A stretch of DNA of 64,000 nt from Sphingobium sp. TCM1 (GTDB taxonomy: Bacteria > Pseudomonadota > Alphaproteobacteria > Sphingomonadales > Sphingomonadaceae): assembly GCF_001650725.1 (NCBI RefSeq), contig NZ_LXVX01000012.1, forward strand, positions 186,001-250,000, read 5' to 3'. Below the pieces are notes generated by a model, which saw only the letters and a list, made by a program, of their open reading frames with translations, had not been told where the DNA came from and did not search any database. Shown one piece after another: positions 42,709 through 51,202 of the stretch; position 1 is the first letter of the stretch; each line of letters starts with the position of its first letter. Made by a program: the position numbers and the translations under genes.

Positions 42709-45102
42709 ATGATAAAGTTTGGCAAGACAGGCTGGCTATTGGCTACGGTCGCAGCGGCATTGCCGGTAAGCGGCTATGCGCAAGATGTTGCGACGACACA
42801 GTCTCCCCCTCAGGAATCGGCATCGTTGGGCGACATCGTCGTCACCGCGCGTCGCCGCGAGGAAAAATTGCAGGACGTCCCCGCATCGATCACAGCCTTT
42901 TCCGGCGAAGCGCTGGCCAGTCGCGGCGTGCAGCAGATTTCCGATCTTCAGGCGATAACGCCCGGTTTCACCTTCTCGTCGGCGGGCGGCAAGAGCAATT
43001 CCAGCATGTCGTTGCGCGGCATCGGTCAGATCCCTTTGGGCGAGGCGACACCTGGCGTCGTCACCTATGTAAACAACGTGCCTTTGCCCTCGCTCGGTTC
43101 CAACCTGCCGACCTATGATGTCGGCAGTATCCAGGTGCTCAAAGGCCCCCAGGGCACCCTGTTTGGCCGCAACACGCTGGGCGGCGCGGTGCTGGTCGGC
43201 ACGCAGCAGCCGACATATCAGTTCGAGGGCTATGCCCTGGCGACCTATGGTCGTTTCAACTACCGAGCGATCGAAGGCGCGCTCAACATTCCGATCATCG
43301 CCGACCATGTTGCGCTCCGCTTTGCCGGACAGATCAGACGTCAGGACGGGCGGATCGAAAATCTGAGCGGTGGGCCGGACTTCGATAATATCCATCAGGA
43401 TGCGTTTCGCATCTCGTTGCTGTTGGAGCCGTTCGAAGGGTTCAAATCCACAACCATCTATGAATATTTCAAGGCTGATGAGCGAGCGGCAGGTGTTTCG
43501 CTGCTTCGCCGCAATTTCAGCTTTGGCAACCTGTTCGCGCCGCAACTCGGCCCGGTGGTCGGCGGTTTGTTCGGTGCGTCGCTGGATGCGCAGACCGATG
43601 CCTATCTGGCGGGAAAGAGCTATTATGGCGCTTATGACGCGGGTGAAAATGGCGGCGTAGCCTATCGCAGCGCCAAAAGCATTACCAATGACAGCAGCTA
43701 TAATTTCGGCGCTTTTACCATCCGCAACATCTTTGGCTATCGCGAAACCTATAACCGCCAGTTGATTAATACAGGCGCGACGGGGCCGCTTTATCTGCCG
43801 ACGACGCTCTTGGGCGCACCCGTGGACACCCCCTTCACGCTATTCCGCGCGGCGAATACAATCGATCGCAAATATATTACCGACGAGTTCCAGTTTCTGG
43901 GTGAGTTTGACGGCTTCAATTTCATCGTCGGTGCCTTCTATAACAGGGACGAGCCCAATGGTCCTTCCGGCTCACGCTTCGATGCATTTTCGACCCCGGC
44001 AACCCCGACGTCGTCGATCACTGCTCACGTCAAGAACGAGAATTACGCGCTGTTCGGCCAGGTCGGTCTTGATATCACCGATAGCCTGAAACTGACCGCG
44101 GGCGCGCGCTATAGCTGGGACAAGGCTGACGCATGTGGTGGCTTTTTTGCGGTCGGCTATGTTGACTACGCGACGTGCAAAACGCAGGCCGCGCTTGGTG
44201 TGGTCGACGGCGTGGGCATCGTCACCAACAAAGGCGAGGCGCCAAGCTGGACGCTGGGCCTCGATTACAAGCTGTCGTCAGACCTACTTCTTTATGTCGT
44301 GAGCCGTCGCGGCTATCGCGGCGCGAACGTCAACACGCCGCTGTTCGAAAGCCAGTTCACGACCGGCGGGACCGGCTGCACCTTCGGGACCTGCCCCGAC
44401 CTGCGCCCATTCCAGAAGACCAAGGAAGAAACGCTGACCGACGTCGAGTTTGGTACGAAATATAATTTCAGCGCCGGCGGCGCACGGGGGCACCTGAACG
44501 TTGCGGCCTATTATAGCAAATATAAAAATGCGCTTCAGTTCCTGAACACGCAGACTCTGGGCATTCCCAACACAGCGCCCGACCAGCCGACCAGCGGGTC
44601 GCTGGGAGTGAATGTCGCCGATCTCACCATCTGGGGCGTGGAATTTGAGGCCGTCGTGAGCCCGACGCGGAACTTCACCTTCAGCTTCAACGGCGCCTAC
44701 ACCAATCAGAAGGTCGACAAACTGACGATCCCGGCCGGTTTCAACTTCACCGCGGCCGACGTGAACCTGCCCTCGCCCAAATTCGCGGGCACGATGGCGG
44801 TGTCTTGGACGACGCCGATCCACCCGGCCGATGGCGACGTCGTGCTGAACGCCGACCTGTTCATGACCGACGATTTCGCCGGACAGGTGGGCGAGAACCT
44901 GCCGGGCTACAAGCTTGCGAACGCGCGGATCGACTGGCGCAATATCGGAAATAGCGGCGTCGATCTGGGCCTGTTCGTGCGAAACCTGACGGGTGAGAAA
45001 TATTATGCCGCGTCGGTGGTGCTTCTGCCATCCTTCCCTACCAGTTCGGTGGTGGTCGGCGAACAGCGGACTTGGGGCATCTCGGCAAAGGTCAGCTTCT
45101 GA
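42709..45102 (+). CDS. TonB-dependent outer-membrane receptor 4
   Basis: A 797-residue receptor with a signal peptide (cut near VSGYAQD), GDIVVTARRREEKLQDVPAS, SLRGIGQIPLG, IQVLKGPQGTLFGRNTLGG and a final strand GISAKVSF. GGGAGAGAAT precedes the ATG. Its stop codon shares one base with the start of a periplasmic sulfatase gene, so both are translated from one message. The imported compound may carry a sulfate ester. Confidence 0.93.
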   Translation: MIKFGKTGWLLATVAAALPVSGYAQDVATTQSPPQESASLGDIVVTARRREEKLQDVPASITAFSGEALASRGVQQISDLQAITPGFTFSSAGGKSNSSMSLRGIGQIPLGEATPGVVTYVNNVPLPSLGSNLPTYDVGSIQVLKGPQGTLFGRNTLGGAVLVGTQQPTYQFEGYALATYGRFNYRAIEGALNIPIIADHVALRFAGQIRRQDGRIENLSGGPDFDNIHQDAFRISLLLEPFEGFKSTTIYEYFKADERAAGVSLLRRNFSFGNLFAPQLGPVVGGLFGASLDAQTDAYLAGKSYYGAYDAGENGGVAYRSAKSITNDSSYNFGAFTIRNIFGYRETYNRQLINTGATGPLYLPTTLLGAPVDTPFTLFRAANTIDRKYITDEFQFLGEFDGFNFIVGAFYNRDEPNGPSGSRFDAFSTPATPTSSITAHVKNENYALFGQVGLDITDSLKLTAGARYSWDKADACGGFFAVGYVDYATCKTQAALGVVDGVGIVTNKGEAPSWTLGLDYKLSSDLLLYVVSRRGYRGANVNTPLFESQFTTGGTGCTFGTCPDLRPFQKTKEETLTDVEFGTKYNFSAGGARGHLNVAAYYSKYKNALQFLNTQTLGIPNTAPDQPTSGSLGVNVADLTIWGVEFEAVVSPTRNFTFSFNGAYTNQKVDKLTIPAGFNFTAADVNLPSPKFAGTMAVSWTTPIHPADGDVVLNADLFMTDDFAGQVGENLPGYKLANARIDWRNIGNSGVDLGLFVRNLTGEKYYAASVVLLPSFPTSSVVVGEQRTWGISAKVSF

Positions 45103-46772
45103 TGCGCAAGGCCGCGCGACTGGCCCTGATGGGCGTTGCCTTGATGCTGTCGCAAGGGGTGCAGGCAAAGGACAAGCCGGCCGCGCGGCCCAACATCCTG
45201 ATCATCATGGCCGACGATTTGGGCTATTCGGATATCGGCGCCTATGGTGGCGAGATCAGGACGCCCAATCTGGACAGGCTAGCGGCGGGCGGCGTGCGTA
45301 TGACGCATTTCCATTCGGCGCCATCCTGTTCGCCGACCCGGGCGATGCTGTTGTCAGGTGCTGACGCGCATGTCGCGGGCCTTGGCGCCATGGCGGAAGG
45401 GATACCGCCCGCCATGCGCGGACGCGAGGGGTTCGAGGGCGCATTGAGCCAGCGGGTCGCGACCCTGGCGGAACGCTTCGCCGCCAGGGGCTATGCGACC
45501 TTGATGGCGGGCAAATGGCATCTGGGCCAGGCCGATGGGCAACGGCCCGCGCAACGCGGTTTCCAGCATAGTTATGCTTTGCTCCAGGGTGCGGCCAATC
45601 ATTTCGGCCGGGGCGGCTTCAGCGAAGATCCCAACCCGCTGACCAGCGCGACCTATGTCGAGGATGACAAGAGCGTCACGCCGGGAACGGATTTTTATTC
45701 CTCGGATGTCTATGCGCAAAAGATCATCGCGCAGATCGGCAAGGTCGGGAAGAAGACACCCTTCTTCGCCTATCTGGCGTTTACCGCACCGCATTCGCCG
45801 CTGCAGGCGCCCGTCGAAGACATCGCCAACTATAGAGGACGCTATGCCGATGGCTGGCACGCGCTGGCCCAGCGCCGGATGGCAGCGATGAGGGCGAAAG
45901 ACGTGCTGCCCGGTACGCTGCCGATGGACAGCGCCAGCTTCGGTCCCAGCCAGCAAAGCTGGGACGCGCTGACGCCCGCGCAGCAAGCGGTCGAGGCGCG
46001 CAAAGCAGAAGTGTACGCCGCGATGATCTCGCGGCTCGACGCCAATGTCGGCAAGGTTCTGACGGCGCTGGAAAAAAGCGGTCAGCGCAATAATACGTTG
46101 ATCCTGTTCCTGTCCGATAATGGTCCGGCAGGCGAAACGGCCGACCGTTTTTCGGTCATGCCAGGCGTGGCGGACAAATATGCGAAGGCCGACAACAGTC
46201 TGGCCGGAATGGGCGGTGCCAACAGCTTCCTGTTCTACAGCCCGCAATGGTCGGAAGCATCCTCCGCGCCCTCGCGCCTGTTCAAGGGATTCCTTACGGA
46301 AGGCGGGACACTAGTGCCCGCCATCTGGAACTATCCCGGTTTGCCCGCTGGCGCGACCAACGCCTTAGTCGGCGACGTGCGCGACATTGCGCCGACATTG
46401 CTGAAGCTGGCCGGTGTGCCGGTCGAGAACAGGATCGGCGATCGCAAGGTCGCCTATCTGGAGGGCGCAGACATCCTGCCATGGCTGGAGTCGGGCAAGG
46501 ACAACCGGCCGATCACCCACGTCGCGGCGGAATTTTATGGTCAGGCTATGGTGCGCCAGGGTCCGTGGAAGCTGCTGCGCGTGCCCGCGCCTTTTGGCAG
46601 CGGACAATGGCAATTGTTCAACACGATCGACGATCCCGCCGAACGGCAGGATCGTTCGGGCGATCATCCCGACATGGTGGCAGGCATGAAGGCTGCGTGG
46701 AAGGATTATGCCATGCGCCACGGATTGCCTGAAGCACCGCCATCACCGCCTGCCGCAGGCCATCAGCACTGA
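45102..46772 (+). CDS. Type I arylsulfatase-family sulfatase, exported
   Basis: A 556-residue sulfatase. The signal peptide MRKAARLALMGVALMLSQG is followed by NILIIMADDLGYSD (metal Asp38, Asp39), the formylglycine signature C76-S-P-T-R80, GKWHLG and the metal-binding LFLSDNGP near residue 337. Cys76 must be converted to formylglycine by a sulfatase-modifying enzyme not encoded here. It hydrolyses sulfate esters, probably in the periplasm. ATG 45102 overlaps the TonB receptor stop by one base. It is striking beside two sulfotransferase-family genes in the window. Confidence 0.92.
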   Translation: MRKAARLALMGVALMLSQGVQAKDKPAARPNILIIMADDLGYSDIGAYGGEIRTPNLDRLAAGGVRMTHFHSAPSCSPTRAMLLSGADAHVAGLGAMAEGIPPAMRGREGFEGALSQRVATLAERFAARGYATLMAGKWHLGQADGQRPAQRGFQHSYALLQGAANHFGRGGFSEDPNPLTSATYVEDDKSVTPGTDFYSSDVYAQKIIAQIGKVGKKTPFFAYLAFTAPHSPLQAPVEDIANYRGRYADGWHALAQRRMAAMRAKDVLPGTLPMDSASFGPSQQSWDALTPAQQAVEARKAEVYAAMISRLDANVGKVLTALEKSGQRNNTLILFLSDNGPAGETADRFSVMPGVADKYAKADNSLAGMGGANSFLFYSPQWSEASSAPSRLFKGFLTEGGTLVPAIWNYPGLPAGATNALVGDVRDIAPTLLKLAGVPVENRIGDRKVAYLEGADILPWLESGKDNRPITHVAAEFYGQAMVRQGPWKLLRVPAPFGSGQWQLFNTIDDPAERQDRSGDHPDMVAGMKAAWKDYAMRHGLPEAPPSPPAAGHQH

Positions 46773-46818
46773 CGAGCGGCAACAACGAAAAATGGACAGG
46801 ACCGGGAAGGAAAATCCT

Positions 46819-47640
46819 ATGAGCAGACTGGATGGCAAGGTCGCGATCATTACGGGCGGCGGGTCCGGCATTGGCGCTGCGACGGCGAAACTGATGGCGG
46901 AGCGTGGCGCTAAGGTCGCGGTGACGGGGCGGACCGAGGCCAATCTGGCCGATGTGGTCGATGCGATCGGCGCGGCGGGCGGAGACGCGCTGGCGGTGGC
47001 GGCCGATATGCAGGACGAAAGCAGCATTGCCGCCATGGCCGAAAAGGTTGCCGGTCATTTCGGCCGGATCGACATCCTGGCTTCCAATGCGGCGATGACC
47101 GATCCGGCGGCGATGATGGCCGACGGCCCGGTGATCGAGATGGACAGCGCGCTGTGGGACAGGACTATGGCAGTCAATCTGCGCGGCGCGATGCTGGCCT
47201 GCAAATATACAATTCCGCACATGCTCAAGACCGGCGGCGGGGCCATCGTCTTTTCCGGGTCGGGCAAGGGATTGCAGGGCGATCTCGACCAGATCGCCTA
47301 TGGCACGTCAAAGGCGGGCCTCATCGGCTTGATGAAATATGTCGCCACCCAATATGGCAAGCAAGGCATCCGCGCCAATCTGGCGCTAATCGGGCTTGTC
47401 ATGACCGAGGCGCTCGATCGCACGTTTCCCGATGCGGCCAAGGCGCTGTTCATGGAGCATCACCTGACGCCCTATCTGGGCAAGCCCGAACATGTGGCTG
47501 AAGTGATCGCCTTCCTGGCATCCGATGCGGCTGCGTTCGTCACGTCGGCGGTGGTGCCGGTCGATGGCGGATTTACCGCGCACAGCCCGGTGTTCGCCGA
47601 CGTCAGCCGGATGAAGGCGCAGATGGCCGGTCGGCAATAG
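46819..47640 (+). CDS. SDR-family oxidoreductase
   Basis: A 273-residue SDR with TGGGSGIG, SNAAMT at the NNAG position, FSGSGKG with the active Ser, catalytic YGTSK and FVTSAVVPVDGG. ATG 46819 is chosen since AAGGAAAA lies upstream and the protein then begins MSRLDGKVAIITG; upstream in-frame ATGs fall inside the sulfatase gene or lack a site. The SDR remnant at 31884 resembles its C-terminal third. It belongs to the TonB-sulfatase transcript. Confidence 0.9.
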   Translation: MSRLDGKVAIITGGGSGIGAATAKLMAERGAKVAVTGRTEANLADVVDAIGAAGGDALAVAADMQDESSIAAMAEKVAGHFGRIDILASNAAMTDPAAMMADGPVIEMDSALWDRTMAVNLRGAMLACKYTIPHMLKTGGGAIVFSGSGKGLQGDLDQIAYGTSKAGLIGLMKYVATQYGKQGIRANLALIGLVMTEALDRTFPDAAKALFMEHHLTPYLGKPEHVAEVIAFLASDAAAFVTSAVVPVDGGFTAHSPVFADVSRMKAQMAGRQ

Positions 47641-47659
47641 GCCGACGAGCGGTTCGGCG

Positions 47660-47675
47660 CCTGCCACTGGATAGG
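47660..47675. promoter_or_regulatory. Recurrent palindromic operator, copy 5
   Basis: CCTGCC-ACTG-GATAGG in the 69-base gap before the acyl-CoA dehydrogenase, 34 bases before its ATG. It suggests that the operon from 47710 onwards has its own controlled promoter. Confidence 0.6.
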
Positions 47676-47709
47676 GTTTTGCCGTTCGGGTCACGTCTAG
47701 GACAGAAGC

Positions 47710-48873
47710 ATGGATTTCGCGCTTTCCGACGAGCAACTGGCCTTTCGCGACATGGTGCGGCGCTGGGTGAATGCGGAGCTTCCCAAGGACTGGTGCCGCG
47801 CGCTGGAGGCCGACGAAGACCATTATCCCTATGCGCTTTGGGACAGGCTGAAGGCGCAGGGCTTTTTCGGCATCGGCATAGGCGAGCAATGGGGCGGGCT
47901 GGGCGGCGACGTCGTCATGCAGATGATCTTTGCCCGCGAGTTGGCGCGAACGGCTGGCGGCCTGCTGTGGGTGTGGGGCCTGACGTCCTTCGGCGGGGCC
48001 AAGACGATCACGGCGGTGGGGTCGGAGGCGCAGAAGGCGCGCTGGCTTCCAGCCATGGCGGCCGGCGACCTGCGCGTGTCGCTCAGCATGACGGAGCCCG
48101 GCGGGGGCACCGACGTGCTCGGTGCGATGAAGACTTTTGCCGAAAAGGTCGATGGCGGCTGGATCCTCAGCGGCGAAAAAATGTGGACGACGGGCGCGAA
48201 GGCGGCCGACCGGCTGCTTGTGCTCGCCCGCACGCAAAAGAATGTCGCGCGCAAGCATCATGGCCTGACGCTCTTCTTCGTCGATGCCAGGAGTGCGGGC
48301 ATTAGCTCGACGCTGCTGCCAAAGCTTGGGATGCGCGCCATGGGATCGTGCGCGGTGCATTATGACGGCGTTTTCGTGCCGGATTGCGATGTGCTGGGCG
48401 AGCCCGGCCAGGCATGGGGTGCGATGCTACCCACGCTCAACAATGAGCGGATCATGGTCGGTGCCCAATGCCTGGGGGCGATCGACGCGGTTCTGGAGGA
48501 TGCGCTCGATTACATGCAGCAGCGGCGGGCCTTTGGGCGGCTGATCGGCGAGTTTCAGGCATTGCAACATTATGTTGCGGACATCGCCTGTTGGCAGGTC
48601 CAGACCGAATTGCTGCTCTACAATGTCGCCTGGATGCAGGCGCAGGGCATGGCCTGTGGGATAGAGGCCAATATGCTCAAGATGGTCGCGACAGAGAATG
48701 CGGTACGGGCCGCCGACCTTGGCATCCAGATATTGGGCGGCATGGGCTATTCGGCGGAAACCGACATGCAGCGTTACTGGCGCGATCACCGCATCCTGCG
48801 CATGACCCCCATTTCCAACGAGATGGTCCGCAACTCCATTGCCGAAAGTCTCGGCCTGCCACGATCTTTTTGA
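47710..48873 (+). CDS. Acyl-CoA dehydrogenase
   Basis: A 387-residue flavoprotein. MTEPGGGTDVLGAMKT (about 127-142) binds FAD/substrate, IQILGGMGYSAETDMQRYWRD is the C-terminal family block, and LNNERIMVGA puts Glu246 where isovaleryl- and long-chain-type enzymes have the catalytic base. The enzyme makes an enoyl-CoA. The two genes that follow encode the two halves of a MaoC-type enoyl-CoA hydratase, so dehydrogenation and hydration of a CoA-linked side chain or ring are coupled in one operon. Confidence 0.93.
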   Translation: MDFALSDEQLAFRDMVRRWVNAELPKDWCRALEADEDHYPYALWDRLKAQGFFGIGIGEQWGGLGGDVVMQMIFARELARTAGGLLWVWGLTSFGGAKTITAVGSEAQKARWLPAMAAGDLRVSLSMTEPGGGTDVLGAMKTFAEKVDGGWILSGEKMWTTGAKAADRLLVLARTQKNVARKHHGLTLFFVDARSAGISSTLLPKLGMRAMGSCAVHYDGVFVPDCDVLGEPGQAWGAMLPTLNNERIMVGAQCLGAIDAVLEDALDYMQQRRAFGRLIGEFQALQHYVADIACWQVQTELLLYNVAWMQAQGMACGIEANMLKMVATENAVRAADLGIQILGGMGYSAETDMQRYWRDHRILRMTPISNEMVRNSIAESLGLPRSF

Positions 48874-48881
48874 GGGACCCC

Positions 48882-49331
48882 ATGGAACAGGATCTGCCGC
48901 CACCCCCCGATGTCGCCGGGACATCCCTGTCGAGCGAGCGCACCTTTGCGATTTCGGCGCAGGACAATGCGGCCTTGTGCCGTTCCACAGGATGCGAGCC
49001 GGCGGCCGATGGCAGCGCCCATCCCATCTGGTTCTTTGTCGCCACGCAGGTCGGCATGGGCAAGACTGTCGCGGGACTGTGCGCGGCCTGTGACTTCGAC
49101 GTCAATGACGGGCCGATGATGGGCGGGTCGCGGGTGGATTTCCAGGGCAGGATCATGACCGACGTCGATTATCGCGTGGAGGGCGAGATCAAGGGCCTGA
49201 CTCGCAAGCGTAGCCGCAAGCTGGGGGTCATGGACATCATGGAATATGAATTGCGGCTGGTCGGTACGGACGGCGCGCCGGTGCTGGCGACCACCAACAC
49301 ATGGGCGCTGCCGCGAAAGGATCTGGCATGA
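48882..49331 (+). CDS. MaoC N-terminal-like (FAS1-like dehydratase) subunit
   Basis: A 149-residue hotdog-fold protein with HPIWFFVATQVGMGKTVAGL, MMGGSRVDFQGRI and GEIKGLTRKRSRKLGVMDIM. It lacks the D-x-x-P-x-H catalytic motif, as do the non-catalytic halves of heteromeric MaoC hydratases such as mycobacterial ChsH2. It overlaps the catalytic half at 49328 by 4 bases. Together they likely form a heterotetrameric enoyl-CoA hydratase able to accept bulky CoA esters. Confidence 0.85.
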   Translation: MEQDLPPPPDVAGTSLSSERTFAISAQDNAALCRSTGCEPAADGSAHPIWFFVATQVGMGKTVAGLCAACDFDVNDGPMMGGSRVDFQGRIMTDVDYRVEGEIKGLTRKRSRKLGVMDIMEYELRLVGTDGAPVLATTNTWALPRKDLA

Positions 49332-49726
49332 CCGCCACCGTCGGGCAGGCGCTGCCGCCCTTTCACATCGCTTTCATCGATCCCGCCGCGATGCAACTGT
49401 GGGCCAAGGCATTGCATGATCCCAACCCCATCCATCTGGAGGTGGAGGCGGTGAAGGCTGCGGGGCTGGGCGACAGGCGGATCAATCAGGGGCCGGCGAA
49501 CCTGGCCTATGTCATCAACATGCTGATGGCGGCCTTTCCGGGACAGCGGATCGGCAGCATCGACGTGCGCTACATGGACAATGTGCTGGAAGGGGATGCG
49601 GTGACGGCCGGCGGCACGGTGACGGGCATCAGCGCTGGCAAGGTCGATTGCGAAATCTGGCTGGACGCCGACGGACGCGGCCGGGTGATCGCCGGGGTGG
49701 CGACGATGGTGGAGGACGACGCCTGA
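49328..49726 (+). CDS. MaoC-like (R)-hydratase, catalytic subunit
   Basis: A 132-residue single hotdog with the hydratase-2 signature AKALHD31PNPIH36LE, giving the catalytic Asp and His. It hydrates an enoyl-CoA to the 3-hydroxyacyl-CoA. ATG 49328 overlaps the partner stop by 4 bases; the in-frame ATG at 49301 lies in the partner gene. The split into two proteins suggests a large, ring-containing acyl group, as in steroid side-chain breakdown by ChsH1-ChsH2 (analogy only). Confidence 0.88.
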   Translation: MTATVGQALPPFHIAFIDPAAMQLWAKALHDPNPIHLEVEAVKAAGLGDRRINQGPANLAYVINMLMAAFPGQRIGSIDVRYMDNVLEGDAVTAGGTVTGISAGKVDCEIWLDADGRGRVIAGVATMVEDDA

Positions 49727-49727
49727 C

Positions 49728-50642
49728 ATGGGCTGGACCGTGTCCGATATGCCCCGGCTGGATGGCAAGGTGGCGCTCGTCACCGGATCGACCGACGGGC
49801 TGGGACGGGAGATCGCCGCGCGCATGGCGGAAAAAGGGGCACGCGTCATCCTGTCTGGGCGACGGGAGGACAGGGGCGCGGCGGCGGCGCAGGCCATGGG
49901 CGCGACTTTCGAGCGGCTCGATCTCGCCGACCTCGCACAGGTGCGGGATTTTGCCGGACGGGTGGTTCAGGGCGAGCCTAAGATCGACCTGCTGATCAAC
50001 AATGCCGGTGTCGCGTTGATCCCGGAACTGGGTCGGTCCGCCGATGGCTTCGAAATGCAGATGGCGACCAATTTCCTGGGCCATTTTGTGCTGACCCACG
50101 CCCTTCTGCCCGCGCTGAACGCCAGCGGCGGCGCCCGCGTCGTCAACGTCAGCAGCATCGCGGCGGGGCATGTGCAGATGGATTTCGACAATCTCGTTTC
50201 CGAAAACGGCTATGCGCCGGGCAAGGTCTATGGCCGGTCCAAGCTCGCCATGCTGTTGTTCGCGAGGGAACTGGACCGGCGGGCGAAGGTGAAGGGATGG
50301 CCTGTGACGGCATTCGCCGCGCATCCGGGCGTCGCCGAGTCCAACCTCCAGAAGGCCGGTCCCGGCATCGGACGTGAAGGCATGCGCCGGTCTGTCGTGA
50401 CGGTGATCGGCGACTTCGTAACCCGCCGGATCGGCCAGTCGACCGCTGCCGGCGCGCTGCCGATGCTGCGCGCTGCTACCGATCCGATGACCAAAGGCGG
50501 CAGCTATTTCGGCCCGGACGGATGGGGCGGCATCAGGGGCGCGCCGGTCGTCGTGGAAGGGCCCAGGGCCGGGCGCGACACGGCTGCTGCCGCGCGGCTG
50601 TGGACCATGGCGGAAAAATTGACCGGGGCGCGGTGGGACTGA
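49728..50642 (+). CDS. Retinol-dehydrogenase-like SDR
   Basis: A 304-residue SDR with TGSTDGLG, NNAGVA, NVSSIAAGHVQMDFDN, catalytic YGRSK and a long C-terminal extension typical of the WWOX/retinol-dehydrogenase-like group that acts on lipophilic alcohols. It begins one base after the hydratase stop, with GGAGG upstream. A shorter start at 49749 (MPRLDGKVA) is possible. It could oxidise the hydroxyl formed by hydration, or a ring alcohol. Confidence 0.88.
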   Translation: MGWTVSDMPRLDGKVALVTGSTDGLGREIAARMAEKGARVILSGRREDRGAAAAQAMGATFERLDLADLAQVRDFAGRVVQGEPKIDLLINNAGVALIPELGRSADGFEMQMATNFLGHFVLTHALLPALNASGGARVVNVSSIAAGHVQMDFDNLVSENGYAPGKVYGRSKLAMLLFARELDRRAKVKGWPVTAFAAHPGVAESNLQKAGPGIGREGMRRSVVTVIGDFVTRRIGQSTAAGALPMLRAATDPMTKGGSYFGPDGWGGIRGAPVVVEGPRAGRDTAAAARLWTMAEKLTGARWD

Positions 50643-50677
50643 CCTGCGCGGGATAGACAAACGAAGGAGTGAAAACG

Positions 50678-51202
50678 ATGCCCAGTGGCCCTTTTGCCCA
50701 TGTCTGCATGGTGGTGCGCGATCTCGACAAGGCGGTCGAGGACTGGACCAAGATCCTGAAAGTTCTGGACCCGGCCAGTCTGGAAAAGCGGATCGTGCGC
50801 TATGACGAATTTTCCAGCGGCGCTGACGCGGGGATGCGCTGGGCGACCTTCGTCAACGATCATTCCACCGAAATCCAGTTCATCCAGCCCGCGCCGGGGA
50901 CGCCGATGGGCGACCGGCTCGAAAAGGTGGGCGAACATGTCCATCATCTGTGCTTCACGACCGACGACGTGCCCGGTGCGATGGCGAAACTGAAGGCGGA
51001 AGGGCTGCACCTGCCGGGCGATGGCCAGACCTATAATGATCCCGACATGACCTGGCAGAAATGGAGCTGGGTCGGCGCCAAGAGCACGCATGGCTGTCTG
51101 ATCGAGGTCGCATCCCCCTATGAGAGTCATGATGACGGCAAATGGCATCATGCGCCGGGCAAGTTCGCCTATCAGGGTCCGGACTCGACCGCAGCCAAAT
51201 AA
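50678..51202 (+). CDS. VOC-family protein (methylmalonyl-CoA-epimerase-like)
   Basis: A 174-residue VOC protein with metal ligands in FAHVCMVVRDLDKAVEDW, EHVHHLCFTTDD and HGCLIEVASPY (His, His, Glu). ATG 50678 is preferred over GTG 50669 because GGAG at 50666-50669 is spaced 8 bases before it. It overlaps the serine hydrolase start by one base. It could act as an epimerase or lyase on a CoA intermediate. Related in type, not closely in sequence, to 24155-24688. Confidence 0.85.
   Translation: MPSGPFAHVCMVVRDLDKAVEDWTKILKVLDPASLEKRIVRYDEFSSGADAGMRWATFVNDHSTEIQFIQPAPGTPMGDRLEKVGEHVHHLCFTTDDVPGAMAKLKAEGLHLPGDGQTYNDPDMTWQKWSWVGAKSTHGCLIEVASPYESHDDGKWHHAPGKFAYQGPDSTAAK

Noticed and set aside
50643..50657. 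CCTGCG-CGG-GATAGA before the VOC gene at 50678
   Set aside because: Looks like the recurrent operator, but the spacer is 3 instead of 4 and both halves have changes; it lies within a continuous operon.
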